Position numbers and translations under genes: made by a program
Source of the DNA: Heterodera schachtii
Taxonomy: Eukaryota; Nematoda; Chromadorea; Rhabditida; Heteroderidae
DNA length: 64,000 nucleotides
Direction of reading: 5' to 3'
Assembly (NCBI GenBank): GCA_023374025.1
Contig: SIJG01000005.1
Coordinates: 3,711,542 to 3,775,541, forward strand
Notes under the pieces: model-generated
Databases searched by the model: none
Told to the model about the DNA's origin: nothing
The model's input: only the letters and a program-made list of their open reading frames with translations
In this document: positions 1 through 10,600 of the stretch, one piece after another
Layout of the letters: each line of letters opens with the position of its first letter
Position numbering within the stretch: position 1 is the first letter of the stretch

Positions 1-117
1 ACTCCTCCAAAGGAAAATTAAAAAATTTTATGGGTACATTTTTAATTATAGGAAATTTTCGTAACAAAGTGCACTTAAATTTTTATAATTTTTTCAAAAA
101 AATTTTCTCTTGGAAAA

Positions 118-205
118 ATTCCCGGTTGGTCCCGGTCCCGGTTTTTCTCGCGGTCCCGGTCGAAAAACTTGGTCCCGGTCCCGACTTTTCTGGTCCCGGT
201 AATTT
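118..205. repeat. GGTCCC simple repeat
   Basis: Irregular tandem GGTCCC/CCCGGT motifs adjoin the 3' end of the LINE. A similar CCAGGT-rich tract lies inside the hAT MITE at 3936-4323. No coding potential is seen. Confidence 0.7.
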
Positions 206-398
206 AATTTATCGAACAAACCACAAGGTGCTATGCACTCTAACAGTGGCATAAAACAAAATAAATGAAACAAAAATAAAATATAAATGGTAGTCAAAAA
301 TCACAAAATAAATGTTAAATCACAAAACAAATGTCAATTTAAATAAACAGTAAATATCAATGAAATAAAATCATACCTCTCAATAGGGAAAATATGCA

Positions 399-3089
399 TT
401 ATTGCTTAATTATTCCTTTTGCAATTTCTCGGAATTTTTTGGGGTCATTTATTTCCATAATATTTTTCGGTAATAAATTCCATGAATTAATAACCCTATT
501 AAAAAAATTATTTTTTGTTTTTGTAATATATATCCTATTTTGTAATAAAAAGGGTTTGCGAATAGCCCGTTTAGCAACAGCAAAAAAGTTAGATGGTTTA
601 AGATGTGTATGTTTTTTTAGGATTTTAAAAGTAGTTGTAATATCATTAATTTTGCGCCTAATTTCCAATGTCTTAATTCCGCAAAGATTTAATCTTTCTT
701 CATACGGCATGGGAACAAGCCCACATTTTTTGAAGGCTTTTCTTGTAAAAAATTTTTGGACTGCTTCAATTTTGCGGACATTTTCTTTTTTTAATGGATT
801 CCAAATTTCTGTGGCGTATTCTAACTGTGGTCTGATATAGCTTTTATATGCCGAAATTAATGTTTCAAGCTTCCGAGTTTTTAATGCTCGGAGAAGCTGA
901 AAACAAGAAAAATATGAATTTTTTAAAATTTTATTAATATGGTTAGAAAAGGATAGTTTTTGATCGATTAAAATGCCCAAATCCCTTACACATTTTGTTT
1001 CTGGCAATGGTTCGCCATCAAGAAAATAAGTAAATTTTGTGTTATTTTCACCCAAGTAAAGGACCATTGTTTTTTCTATTGATATTTTTAGGCCATTATT
1101 TTTTGACCATTTATTTATAGCCTCAAGCGCGGAAGATAAATTCTCTCTATTTTTATCATTTTTATGCTCAATGTAAATTTTAATATCATCAGCAAACATC
1201 TTAATACCAACATTCTTAGGCAAATTATTCGGGAGATCATTAATAAAAATAAGAAAAAGCAAAGGGCCTAAGACACTACCTTGCGGCACCCCACTATAAA
1301 TGTTTTTTGAATTTGAATACTGTTCAGAGATTTTAACTCTGAATGAACGGTAACTTAAGAAATTTTTGATAAAGTTATGAATCTTACCATTAATACCGAT
1401 ATTTTTAAGCTTTTGTAGAAGTAATTCAATTGGAACACTATCAAAAGCTTTAGAAATATCAATATATATCACATCAACACAACTTTTATTTTCAATCGAT
1501 CTATAAAAATCATTTAAAGTGGATAAGAGTTGTGTTGTGGTGGATCTTTGTCTAAGGAATCCAAATTGAAAAGGACTAAAAAATTGATTTTTATTCAAAA
1601 ATTTAAGTATTTCCAGCTTTATTACTTTTTCCATTACCCTGCATAAAGTACAAGTGAGCGAAATGGGGCGATAATTTATGGGATTATCTGTCTCTCCTTT
1701 TTTGAAGACAGGGATAATTATGGACGTTTTCCATATTTCAGGGATTTTAGATGAATCTAAAATTATTCTAAAAAGTTCAGTTAGTATGGGTGCCAAAGGT
1801 AATGCGCATTCTTTTAATAATATATAAGGGATGCCATCAGGCGATGTCGAATTTCTTCTAGGGAGTTTTCTCAATAAATTCCAAATATTATAGACATTAA
1901 ATTCAATGTCTGTGATCTGATTAGGATTTTCAAGGCTCAGTAAGTCCTTGTTATTTTCCTTGTACAAAAATGATTTTTGAAAGACATCAGCCAATAAAAT
2001 ACATTTTTGTTCATTCTGAAATATAATTTGCCCTTGTTCATCAATAAGTGTTGGTATTCCGGTGTTATTTTTAAGCCTATTTCTAACAAATTTATAGAGA
2101 GAATTTCTTCCATTTGAAATGAATTTAGCTTCATTTTCACAATATAATTTGTGGATATGTTTTTTGTACTCCCTGCATAATATTTTATATTTAATTTTAA
2201 GCTCACGGCACTCAGCTTTTCCTTTTAGCATGTTATGGGTTCGGGCTTTTTCCCGAACTAAAGTTTTAATTTTTTCATCTTGTTTTTGCTTAATAGTTGT
2301 TTTAAGCAATTTCATGGGAACATTTTTATCAAAACGTTTTTTTAATTCACTGGTAAATATGCAGTATTTCTCATTTATGTCTGAAACTGTAATTGGAAGG
2401 GAATTTGGCCCATTAAAAAGAATTTCCTGGTTGAGTTTAATAAAATTTTTCTGGCGTAAATCTCTGATAAAAATTTTTTGACTATCTGTTTTTGGAATGG
2501 TTTGATTTATATCAAACCAAACAGTATTATGATCAGAATTAGAAAAAGGGGAGCCAACTTTTACATCATAAATGAGCTCCTTGGGCTGACTAAAAACCAA
2601 ATCTAAAATATTATTTTCTCTTGTTGGTTCTTTAACATGCTGGAAAAGTTGGTTTTGTGCCGTGAACTCAATTATTGTTGTTGAGAGTTTGTCTTTTTTT
2701 GTTATTTTGCATTCAGACCAATTAATTGAAGGACAGTTAAAATCGCCACATATAATTGTATTTTTTGAATTTGTTTCAGAAATAAATTTCAGCGCTTTTT
2801 TGGTGTTGCTAATTGTACAGCTGGGCGGTCTATAGATGATAAATATTTGAATATTTTTTTGTAAAATTAATTTAATGTGTATAATTTGACAGCCAAATTT
2901 AGTTCCATTAAAAATAGTAGTAACTGGTATTTTATTTGAGACTATTATGGCACATCCACCCCCTTTTGTGGGACGGTTTGCAAAAATTGGGTTATATTTT
3001 CCCATGTTTGTGAATTCAGAAATAATTGTATTTGTTTCCTTCAACCAAGTTTCGGTTATAAAAATTAGTCCCGGTTCTTGGTTTTCCAT
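399..3089 (-). CDS. LINE ORF2: endonuclease-reverse transcriptase
   Basis: An apurinic-type endonuclease domain comes first (ITETW near residue 12, GDFN near 117, SDHN near 185), then a reverse transcriptase of the CR1/jockey type (NYRPISLT, GVPQGSVLGPLLF, FADD catalytic box) and a C-terminal cysteine-poor tail. It would nick genomic DNA and prime reverse transcription of its own RNA. The listed start is the first ATG, but the frame is open upstream to 3203, and that extension encodes the expected N-terminal endonuclease residues (LINARS), so the ATG is probably not the natural start. The frame is otherwise uninterrupted, which is notable in an old-looking element. Confidence 0.85.
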   Translation of the reverse strand: MENQEPGLIFITETWLKETNTIISEFTNMGKYNPIFANRPTKGGGCAIIVSNKIPVTTIFNGTKFGCQIIHIKLILQKNIQIFIIYRPPSCTISNTKKALKFISETNSKNTIICGDFNCPSINWSECKITKKDKLSTTIIEFTAQNQLFQHVKEPTRENNILDLVFSQPKELIYDVKVGSPFSNSDHNTVWFDINQTIPKTDSQKIFIRDLRQKNFIKLNQEILFNGPNSLPITVSDINEKYCIFTSELKKRFDKNVPMKLLKTTIKQKQDEKIKTLVREKARTHNMLKGKAECRELKIKYKILCREYKKHIHKLYCENEAKFISNGRNSLYKFVRNRLKNNTGIPTLIDEQGQIIFQNEQKCILLADVFQKSFLYKENNKDLLSLENPNQITDIEFNVYNIWNLLRKLPRRNSTSPDGIPYILLKECALPLAPILTELFRIILDSSKIPEIWKTSIIIPVFKKGETDNPINYRPISLTCTLCRVMEKVIKLEILKFLNKNQFFSPFQFGFLRQRSTTTQLLSTLNDFYRSIENKSCVDVIYIDISKAFDSVPIELLLQKLKNIGINGKIHNFIKNFLSYRSFRVKISEQYSNSKNIYSGVPQGSVLGPLLFLIFINDLPNNLPKNVGIKMFADDIKIYIEHKNDKNRENLSSALEAINKWSKNNGLKISIEKTMVLYLGENNTKFTYFLDGEPLPETKCVRDLGILIDQKLSFSNHINKILKNSYFSCFQLLRALKTRKLETLISAYKSYIRPQLEYATEIWNPLKKENVRKIEAVQKFFTRKAFKKCGLVPMPYEERLNLCGIKTLEIRRKINDITTTFKILKKHTHLKPSNFFAVAKRAIRKPFLLQNRIYITKTKNNFFNRVINSWNLLPKNIMEINDPKKFREIAKGIIKQ

Positions 3090-3203
3090 TAAATGAATTA
3101 GTTCAGCTATCTTATTGCTTATTGACCTCGCATTAATGAGTACACAGGAGAGATTTTGGTTTTTTGCTATTTTCGAATTTTGTAGTGGTTTGTTCGATGA
3201 CCC

Positions 3204-3587
3204 CTATGCATTATTTTCCCGTGTTTTGAGAGGGTGTGGGTTTTTCAATGTGATGATGGAAAGGTCAACGACAATATATTTGAACAGTCCTTCGGACTTA
3301 TTCATTTCATATGCTTGAGTCCTAAGCTGGTATAAGACTTGCAGTTCCGAACGGGTCAGATCCCGACGGACCGTGATATTTTGCGGAAAATTTTGGTGTT
3401 TTTTAAGTGTTTTGCGAAAATTTTTTATGAAAATATCACGGTATTTGCGTTCAGTGAATGGGATTTTGACAATGCGGGGCTTTTTGTTCGATTGATAGGA
3501 ACCCACAACGGTCCATGGATGGCGGTGGACATCTTCAGCGTTCAAATGTTCAGTGATTCCGCATTCGTCGGTCACTTTTTGCATCAA
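3204..3587 (-). pseudogene. LINE ORF1 C-terminal part
   Basis: The segment contains KPRIVKIPFTERKYRD and, further on, VRRDLTRSELQ, the pattern of the RNA-binding C-terminal domain of LINE ORF1 proteins. It ends in a TAG at 3204-3206 and is in the same frame as ORF2, with only that stop between them. Upstream of 3587 the matching N-terminal residues (RITIFGLGDADK) continue in a different frame beyond a TAA near 3596, so the copy is frameshifted. Confidence 0.6.
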
Positions 3588-3935
3588 ATTTTAACCTGGC
3601 GCTGCTTATCGGCATCGCCGAGCCCAAAAATCGTAATCCTATTAAAAAAATTGGCACAAAAGCGCGCCGCGAAAAAAAAAATATTTTGCAAAACAAAAAA
3701 GTAATCAGAAATTTTTTGAATAAAATTCACTTTTTTATTGCATATAGGTAATTTATTTTTTGAAATGTAATTTCTCGAAATTGTCTTTTTTTTGCCACTA
3801 TAATATTTTTTAGTAATTTTTTTAATTTAACAGAAATTTTTTTTTATATTTCAAGAAAAAATTAATTTTATACAAAATATTTATGATAAAAAAGAAACAA
3901 AAAACATAAACAAATAAATTTATTATTATGGAAAT

Positions 3936-4323
3936 TAGAGATCGGCCTGGACCTGGATCCAGGCCTGGATTTTTCCTGGATCCAGGTCCAGGTCCAGGCC
4001 ATTTTTGGGCAACCTGGATTTTTCCTGGACCTGGATTTTCCTGGATTTTTGTCCAGAAAATCAAGGTCCAGGTCAAATGTAAAAAAAAAAAATCCAGGTC
4101 CAGGTCCAGGCAAAACCGGAAAAACCCTGGATTTCCTGGACAAAATTTTAGAATTTATTTTTTCAAGTGACCGATGTTTTTTCAAGTTCAAAAACAGATT
4201 AAATAAATTTAAAAACACATTATTATTAATAATTAGATATTTTTAGATGCTTCTAAGTCCAGGTCCAGGTCCAACATGGAATCCAGGTCAAGGTCCAGGC
4301 TTTTTTCAAAATACCGATCTCTA
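3936..4323. mobile_element. hAT-type MITE with internal CCAGGT repeats
   Basis: 10-bp terminal inverted repeats TAGAGATCGG...CCGATCTCTA are flanked by an 8-bp target duplication ATGGAAAT (3928-3935 and 4324-4331). An 8-bp duplication is typical of the hAT superfamily. The 388-bp interior is dominated by short CCAGGTCCAGG repeats and has no coding sequence. Confidence 0.8.
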
Positions 4324-4331
4324 ATGGAAAT

Positions 4332-5043
4332 TAATAAATATTTTTTCAGAAAAAATAATTAAAATTTTGATTATTAAGCATAAGGTAAAAATTGGAAAAC
4401 CCCGAACCCCGAACGATTTGGTCGACCCGACCCCGAACTTGTCGTCCGTTGTATGGCCCTTGGTATATATTATGTATGACAAACTACATATAGCTTTTAC
4501 AATATATGCATCATTGATTTTTTCCTTTTGTTGAGTCAACAGAATTAGAATTCATGCAAAAAATTATGAAAAGATTGTACTATATTTAATTTTTTTTTTT
4601 TTTAAGAATTTATTTATGCCTTTTTCATCGAATTAAACTAACCCCTAAACAATTTAAAATTCAAGTTTCGAGTGTCGTAAAAAAAACTGGTTGTGAGCAG
4701 GACCGAATTTCACAATATGAATTAGGTAAGGAGAGAAGGTTTGAGAAGAATTTTATACAAATTTTATAGGATTAATTTTTAGAAATATTTTTAAAGAAAA
4801 ATACGAAATTATTTGCAATTTCTTACTAACATCGATCGAAGGCTATAAAAATATTTACAAGAAATATTTGGCAGGAAATTAAAATGACGTTTTTAAGCTC
4901 ATTTGCCTAACCTGGCAAAACATGAGTATGTATAATGATTGAAATATACATAAATATAAATTATCATTTTATTTTATTTTATATTACCAAAATAAGTGCA
5001 ACTCTTTCTTTAATTTATTAACATTTTCTTTAAAATATTAAAA
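4332..5043. other. Intergenic, no gene seen
   Basis: AT-rich sequence upstream of the gene starting at 5044. I see no supported exon or RNA gene. It presumably holds that gene's promoter. Confidence 0.5.
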
Positions 5044-6632
5044 ATGAAAATAATTGCTATTATCATCACTTTTATTCTGGCTATCTTTGAAGCAAAAGGT
5101 GGAGGAATTGTTTCTTTACTATCAAGAAGACAAGCACTAAAGCGTATGCATTTATTTGATAAAATTAAAATAATTCTAAAATATGAAATAATTAAACTTC
5201 ATTGAATGTGAGATAAAAACAAACTGGAGAATGCATGTTTCAGGAAATGTACCATTCTCGTGTCTTTTTTAGAAAAAAACCAAAAAAAACCATTTTTTTT
5301 AATCAGGTTTTAATCTTAATGTACGAGAAATTCTCTGTTTGTTTCGGGAAAGCGTCTTAGTCTAAAGGGTTTTGGTCTCGGGCTCGAATCCAGATTTGAG
5401 GCTAAGTCTCGGTCTTGAGTATCAGGAACTCCCGGACTCAAGTGCCCTATTTATAATTTAGTTGAAGTCTGATTTCGCATAGAGCAGCTTATACAAGACA
5501 CTAAAAGGGGCGGATAGACTCGATAGTTAAATGATGGAACAGCCAACCCAATAGGCTGAGGTGTGTGTAATCTAACCGGATTTTAAGATTACTTCATTTC
5601 TTGTGAACTGTAGTTTATTATTTATTTTTAGATTTAGCTGATTTACTGCGACAACAACGCACCGAGGACAATCACATTTCAATTAATGGAAAAATTTACC
5701 CAGTTGACGGACCTAATGTTAATGTTGGTGTTGAAGGCCAGGATTTGAGTGTGAATTGGGAAGTTTATCAAAACAGGGTCACAGAGCAGTATCTGGAAAT
5801 TATACAAGATAAAAACATAAGAAATGTAATTGTCAGTGTGCCATTAGCGTTATTTTCTCGCGAAAATATTGATGGGCAAATAAAGGCTAAATGCAATGGA
5901 AATTTATATATCGACCAATCGTCAGATGGGTGTTCTCGCATAATATGCGTAGTCGATAAAAAGAATGGTGCTGAAAATAATTTTGGATCGACAAGTGATA
6001 CTTCCCTGACCGGTAATGTCAATATTTTTGAGTCTGCAAATGGAATTATCTACAACTCTATGATGGGAGGAACTTTACATATCATTAATTCGTCACTTGA
6101 ATGTGCTAATATTGAATGTGATGCATCTTTAAACATCAATCATTCAACAATAAAACATAATGCGGAACTTAAATGTGGAGGCAGTTTAAGTATTGATGAG
6201 TCACCAATGGGAAATGTTCGTATTGAAAGTGGTGGGAGTTTAAATATCAACAAGTCCCAAATGGAAAGCAGTCAGATTGATGTTGGTGGAAACATTGGGA
6301 TTGTTGAGTCACCAATGGGAAGTATTGGGATTGACTGTGGTGGATCTTTGCGTATTGAAAAGTCGAAAATGGAAACTGGAAACATGGACTGTGGAGGAAG
6401 TTCAACCATTGTTGAATCAATAGCGCGAAATCTTAAGTTAGACTGTGGAGGAAGTTTAAACATGAAGGATTCTTCAATGGAAAATGTTCACATTGATTGT
6501 GGTGGAAGTGCAACCATTAAGAAGTCGAAAATGAAAAAGAGTAGCATTGATTGTGGTGGCAATTTTTCTATTGATAGTTCGCCAACAGGGAGTGTTCGAA
6601 TTGATTACGGTGGAAGAAGAATTAAGTTATGA
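5044..6632 (+). CDS. Secreted 18-residue-repeat solenoid-like protein
   Basis: Exon 1 is 5044-5143 and exon 2 is 5632-6632, joined across a GT-AG intron in phase 1; the product is 366 residues. The N-terminus (MKIIAIIITFILAIFEAKG) is a signal peptide. From about residue 215 to 359 there are eight consecutive repeats of exactly 18 residues with consensus GGSLxIxxSxMxxxxIDC, alternating between ESPMG and KSxM types; diverged copies continue upstream. Such a regular pattern with inward hydrophobics suggests a beta-solenoid. I do not recognise the family. A downstream TTG in exon 2 begins a long frame but the spliced ATG is far better supported. There is no transmembrane segment after the signal peptide, so secretion is likely. 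Confidence 0.75.
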
Positions 6633-7048
6633 GGCCAATCAGAGGATCTTATGAGGAAATGACCGATATTCTGAATTTTTCTTACATAAGATTAAAGATA
6701 GAAAAATATAATTGTTTTCCTTTGTATCTTAGTATGGATAAAACTATAATTTTAAGAATTTTATTCGTGATTTTACTACTTGATGGTTTCAAATTCATTA
6801 TAGGATTTTTCTTCAATTTTTGGATATGTAAAAACAGAATTAGTGGCGCGCTTGCCCCTACCCTAACAAAGGAGAGGTACCCAAGTGACGGTGGGACTTC
6901 CGAATGAAACTTACAGGGTAGGTAGATTACCCCCCCTTTGTATTGTAAATTTTTTTTTTATTTTTGCTAAATGAAGCTTCTTGACGAGATATGAAGCTTT
7001 TCCTTTTTGCCTTTTCAATATCATTCATAAAGAAAGAAAAGCCGATGT

Positions 7049-7124
7049 GAGCGGCGATGGCCTAGTGGGTATGCGTTCCATTCATTTTTTCTTCTTCTAA
7101 AGTTCAATTCCCATACCCTGCAAA
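7049..7124 (+). other. tRNA-like stretch in transposon arm
   Basis: The arm contains GCGATGGCCTAGTGGGTATG, close to a Pol III box A, and AGTTCAATTCCC about 50 bases later, close to a box B. The complementary copy is in the other arm (about 7876-7958), and both arms of the second element repeat it (47697-47770 and 48396-48470). The acceptor and T stems do not pair, so this is not a functional tRNA. Confidence 0.4.
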
Positions 7125-7351
7125 TAATTGTTTTTTGTTTCTTACATTTGCAAAATAATTTTTAAGCCTTTTAACATTAATAATTTGCTCATAATATTTT
7201 TTTCGTTTTATTTTCTATAAGAGAATAATTTTGACTATTGACCTATTTTTGCTTATCAGCAAAAGTGTTGAGAAATTCTGTTGTTGGTCCTCTTCTCGGT
7301 CCTCTCATCTACTCTCGTCGCATTAATGATCATTGTAAAGTTCCCAAATAA

Positions 7352-7783
7352 ATGCCAATAAATCCTACAAACGTTATTCTTTTATTGCAAGAACATTATC
7401 ATGGTAAAGCCCCTCCTCCCACCCAATTAACCCCAGAGGAAAAGCAACTGGCAGAAGATTTTTTGATCACATTGGAATTTTGTGCAAAACAAGGGTCAGA
7501 AATTGAGACTTCGGAAGAGCTTATTGTGGATGAATTGGCCGTTTTTGATCAAAAAGAAGATCAGCAAGATTTTGACGAGGAATTTGACCTTGAAGATGTT
7601 GAATCACAAAATGATGAATTTTCCAACTTTTCTCATCCCGTTAAATATTTATTCCCAACAAATTTTCCTGAACAGTGTCAGATCACTTTTTGTTCGGAAT
7701 TTATAATGATCAGATGTGCATGGTGTGACAAATTCCTTTGCTTCACTCATTTCTACCAAAACTATCACATGTGCCAAAATTGA
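7352..7783 (+). pseudogene. Transposon-encoded protein remnant, Cys/His-rich end
   Basis: 143 residues: an acidic middle (DELAVFDQKEDQQDFDEEFD) and a C-terminal IRCAWCDKFLCFTHFYQNYH motif that could bind zinc (C-x2-C-x4-C-x2-H-x5-H-x2-C). The same frame is open upstream from a good acceptor (CTTATCAG, exon from 7260) but an in-frame TAA precedes the ATG. It therefore looks like the last exon of a transposase-like gene left in an internally deleted element. A shorter, frameshifted version of the Cys/His motif persists in the second copy near 48220. I cannot assign the transposase family. Confidence 0.5.
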
Positions 7784-8051
7784 TGTAAAATAAAAACGAA
7801 AAAAATATTATGAGCAAATTATTAATGTTAAAAGGCTTAAAAATTATTTTGCAAATGTAAAAAACAAAAAACAATTATTTGCAGGGTATGGGAATTGAAC
7901 TTTAGAAGAAGAAAAAATGAATGGAACGCATACCCACTAGGCCATCGCCGCTCACATCGGCTTTTCTTTCTTTATACAAAGGGGGGGTAATCTACCTACC
8001 CTGTGTTTCATTCGGAAGTCCCACCGTCACTTGGGTACCTCTCCTTTGTAA

Positions 8052-10600
8052 GTGCCTTTTAAGCGTTTTTTATAGCATAGTGCCGTATGTGGACACTTCA
8101 GTCCGGCACTTTTTGAGGGCGAGCTTTTTCCTATAAATTTATAATCTTCTCGGTTTCGACACGTTGACCCCCTGAGCACAAGTCCCATCATCCTTCTCTG
8201 CTTAATAGTTGGGGTGCTCGGCCTCCTTTTACTATTCGCCCGCCACCCTTCAAAAATTGATCAGTTGCGCCGCCGGTTTCTCCCTTTGTAGGTCTTTTCA
8301 CCACCGCCTCTCTACTGTTATTCCTTTGGACTTTGACACGAATAATTTGCAAATGTCCCAGCCCCCCCCCCCCTTCCAGCCAAACACCAATTCAAATTTG
8401 TCCAATTCGAAGGGGTTTTTGTTCTCAGCGATAGTCGCCCTTTCAAGTTAGCCATTTCGCCGAAAAGGACAACGGGGGAGGGTCGCTCCCTCCGGGGACA
8501 AAAGAGTGGGACGGAAGTCAACAATGCGTAACGACACGCGCCAGTTCAGCTACACCTCGTCATGACCGTTGTTTGTCTTACACTTACAAAATCGCACAGT
8601 CGCGTTATACAATGGAGGACTCAAGATTTGACTGTTATTACAATTGAATCAACGGTGCGCAACTGGACTACTCTTACCACTAGGAATTCGACATCTCCTT
8701 GGCAATGATCACTTGCGACGGCGGACAATTTTTTTGCTGTCTTTTGCTCCAAACGGCACCATAGCAAGGCAAATTCTGCCATATGACCTGGCTGACAGCT
8801 GAACGGAATGAGGTTTAATGCCCTGTTGGAGAAACCAATTCCGTTATTCTCCCTCAGCGGCGATTCGGTCACCGGCAAAGAAACTCCAAAATCACGGTAC
8901 TTTTATTCAACAGTAAGGCGTTTGGCCTGGCTTTGGCTTAGACATGCTGACTCTTTTTGACCACAGGTCCCAATATTCTTTTCGGCACAATTGTTGTGGT
9001 GCTCACCTCCTTTTCCTATTCATTTTCGTCAAATATTCATCGATTTTCTCGACCTACCCGGCTTCTCTCAGTTGATTTTTTCGCATTAAGGGTTCGCAGT
9101 TCTTTGATAGGACTCGGTAGTTTGATTTGAACCGTGGGCGGGCCCGACTTCGCTGAAGCGACGAAGGATAAATGCAAAATCTAATACCCCCTTTTTTTAA
9201 TTTGCTTCCAATCCTTTTCTGTCTCATCAGCCAATCATCCCTTTTGGCCTATACCCCCTCTTTGGGACCTTTTCGAGAGGGACAGCGACGGGAAAAGTCT
9301 GAAAATTGAGGTACTGTACTGAAATGGGAAAATTAAAAAAATCCTGGAAATTTAGATAAATTTTGTGAATGAGAAAACATGGGAAAAGTGTGAGTCAAAA
9401 AATGTTTGTTTAAATGATGTTGGACGTTCAGAGGAAATTGCCAAAAGTATGTTTTTTTATAAAATATGATGATATGTAGAAGTCATTACCTTTTTAAATT
9501 AGGCCTAAATGTGTTAGACAAAACCATAGGCTTTTCATTTTGAACGGTTTGCGCTCGTGGAAATCTAAGAAAACTTTTTAAAAAGCAAAAAATTAAATAA
9601 AATAATTTTATTTGTATAAAAAAAATTGTTTTATTAAAGGATAAAATTAATTTAGCGGAAATGTGAGAAAACAGCGCAAGAAAGACGGATCGTCTAAAAG
9701 AACACTTTTTTGGGTAAATGATAAGCCGATCTTCTTCATTGTTGTACAAAAATGATTGGTTTTATTTTTTGTTTTTTGGTTTTTTTTCCATAAATTTATT
9801 TCGGTTTAATTTTGTATTTTTCTTTACAAAAAGTAGTGGATTTGTTTAGGGGCTAGGTCGTTTCATAAAATCCGCCAATTTTAGCGAATTTTTCGACAAA
9901 ACATGGCATAACTTTGCTTAGATGCAATTAAATTTTACATTCTTGGTACCATTCGATAGCCAAGCTTTTCCTCAATTAGTTTGCAAAAATTCAAATAAAA
10001 TTATCAAATTTAACATAAGTTATGGCCGAAATAGTACTTACTTTCATACAACTTTTTCTAAAGTTGACCAATTTTTTTGAAAATTTTCAGGCTATTAGAG
10101 AAAAAGCTGGGCTATCGAATGGTACCAAGAATGTAAAATTTGATTAACTTTAGGTAAAAGTCAAAACTCATTTTATCATTCATTCAGATTTTCAAATAAT
10201 CCAAAAAATGCTATTCACTTAAATTCTACAAAGTTCTAACTTCGTTTATATAATTAATTTTATTAATTAATCAATTTATTAGGTTTAGGCCAAATAATCA
10301 TCTACAAACAAAATTAAAATGCTGAACCTCTACAGAAGCTTTAAAATTTCCATTTATTTAAATTATATTTAAAAATTTATAAAATTGTGGACTCAAAAAT
10401 TTGGCTGAAAATTCTGGCTTTTAAATTTTGGGAATTATAAAACCTTCGCCGTTTATTCCTCCGACAAATTCTATCTTCGTGAAAAAAAGAATACTTCAAA
10501 TATAAATTTTTCTATTATTGGCCAATTATTTTTCATATTTTTCATTCATTTTCCGAATTCATTCCGTCGTGCCCTCCTCGCCGGACTTTGTCCTTCGATT
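8052..10600. other. No recognisable gene; diverged duplication and palindrome
   Basis: Several ORFs of about 70-90 codons occur, but none has a recognisable domain or splice partners. Two stretches, about 8160-8290 and 8945-9060, resemble each other (AAGTCCCATCATCC/AGGTCCCAATATTC followed by similar CTCCTTTT-rich sequence), suggesting an old local duplication. A palindromic repeat is at 9903-10155. Confidence 0.4.
9903..10155. repeat. Palindromic foldback repeat 1
   Basis: The left arm (TACATTCTTGGTACCATTCG) and right arm (CGAATGGTACCAAGAATGTA) are inverted copies around a ~130-bp centre. It belongs to the family described at 31390, 32735, 40360 and 41505. Confidence 0.6.

Larger units (their letters stand above)
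205..3700 (-). mobile_element. CR1/jockey-like LINE, decayed
   Basis: A non-LTR retrotransposon lies on the minus strand: an ORF1 remnant (3204-3587) followed by an ORF2 with endonuclease and reverse transcriptase (399-3203). The 3' end contains short near-tandem blocks (acatttattttgtgattt-like, about 300-345) and runs into the GGTCCC repeat near 205; the exact 3' boundary is inferred. The 5' end is uncertain: ORF1-like codons continue past 3596 in another frame, so ORF1 carries a frameshift and the element is probably 5'-damaged. Confidence 0.8.
6867..8048. mobile_element. TIR transposon derivative, TAA target duplication, copy 1
   Basis: Long inverted ends start CAAAGGAGAGGTACCCAAG and end with its complement; the imperfect arms run roughly 6867-7200 and 7800-8048. 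Flanking TAA duplications lie at 6864-6866 and 8049-8051. A TWA duplication is characteristic of PIF/Harbinger elements, but the terminal sequence alone does not prove the superfamily. A second copy with the same TSD is at 47518-48648. The interior carries a protein-coding remnant (7260-7783). Each arm holds a tRNA-like stretch. Confidence 0.8.

Noticed and set aside
8209..8878. Several 70-85 codon ORFs
   Set aside because: Overlapping frames on both strands with no domain or splice context; not reported as genes.
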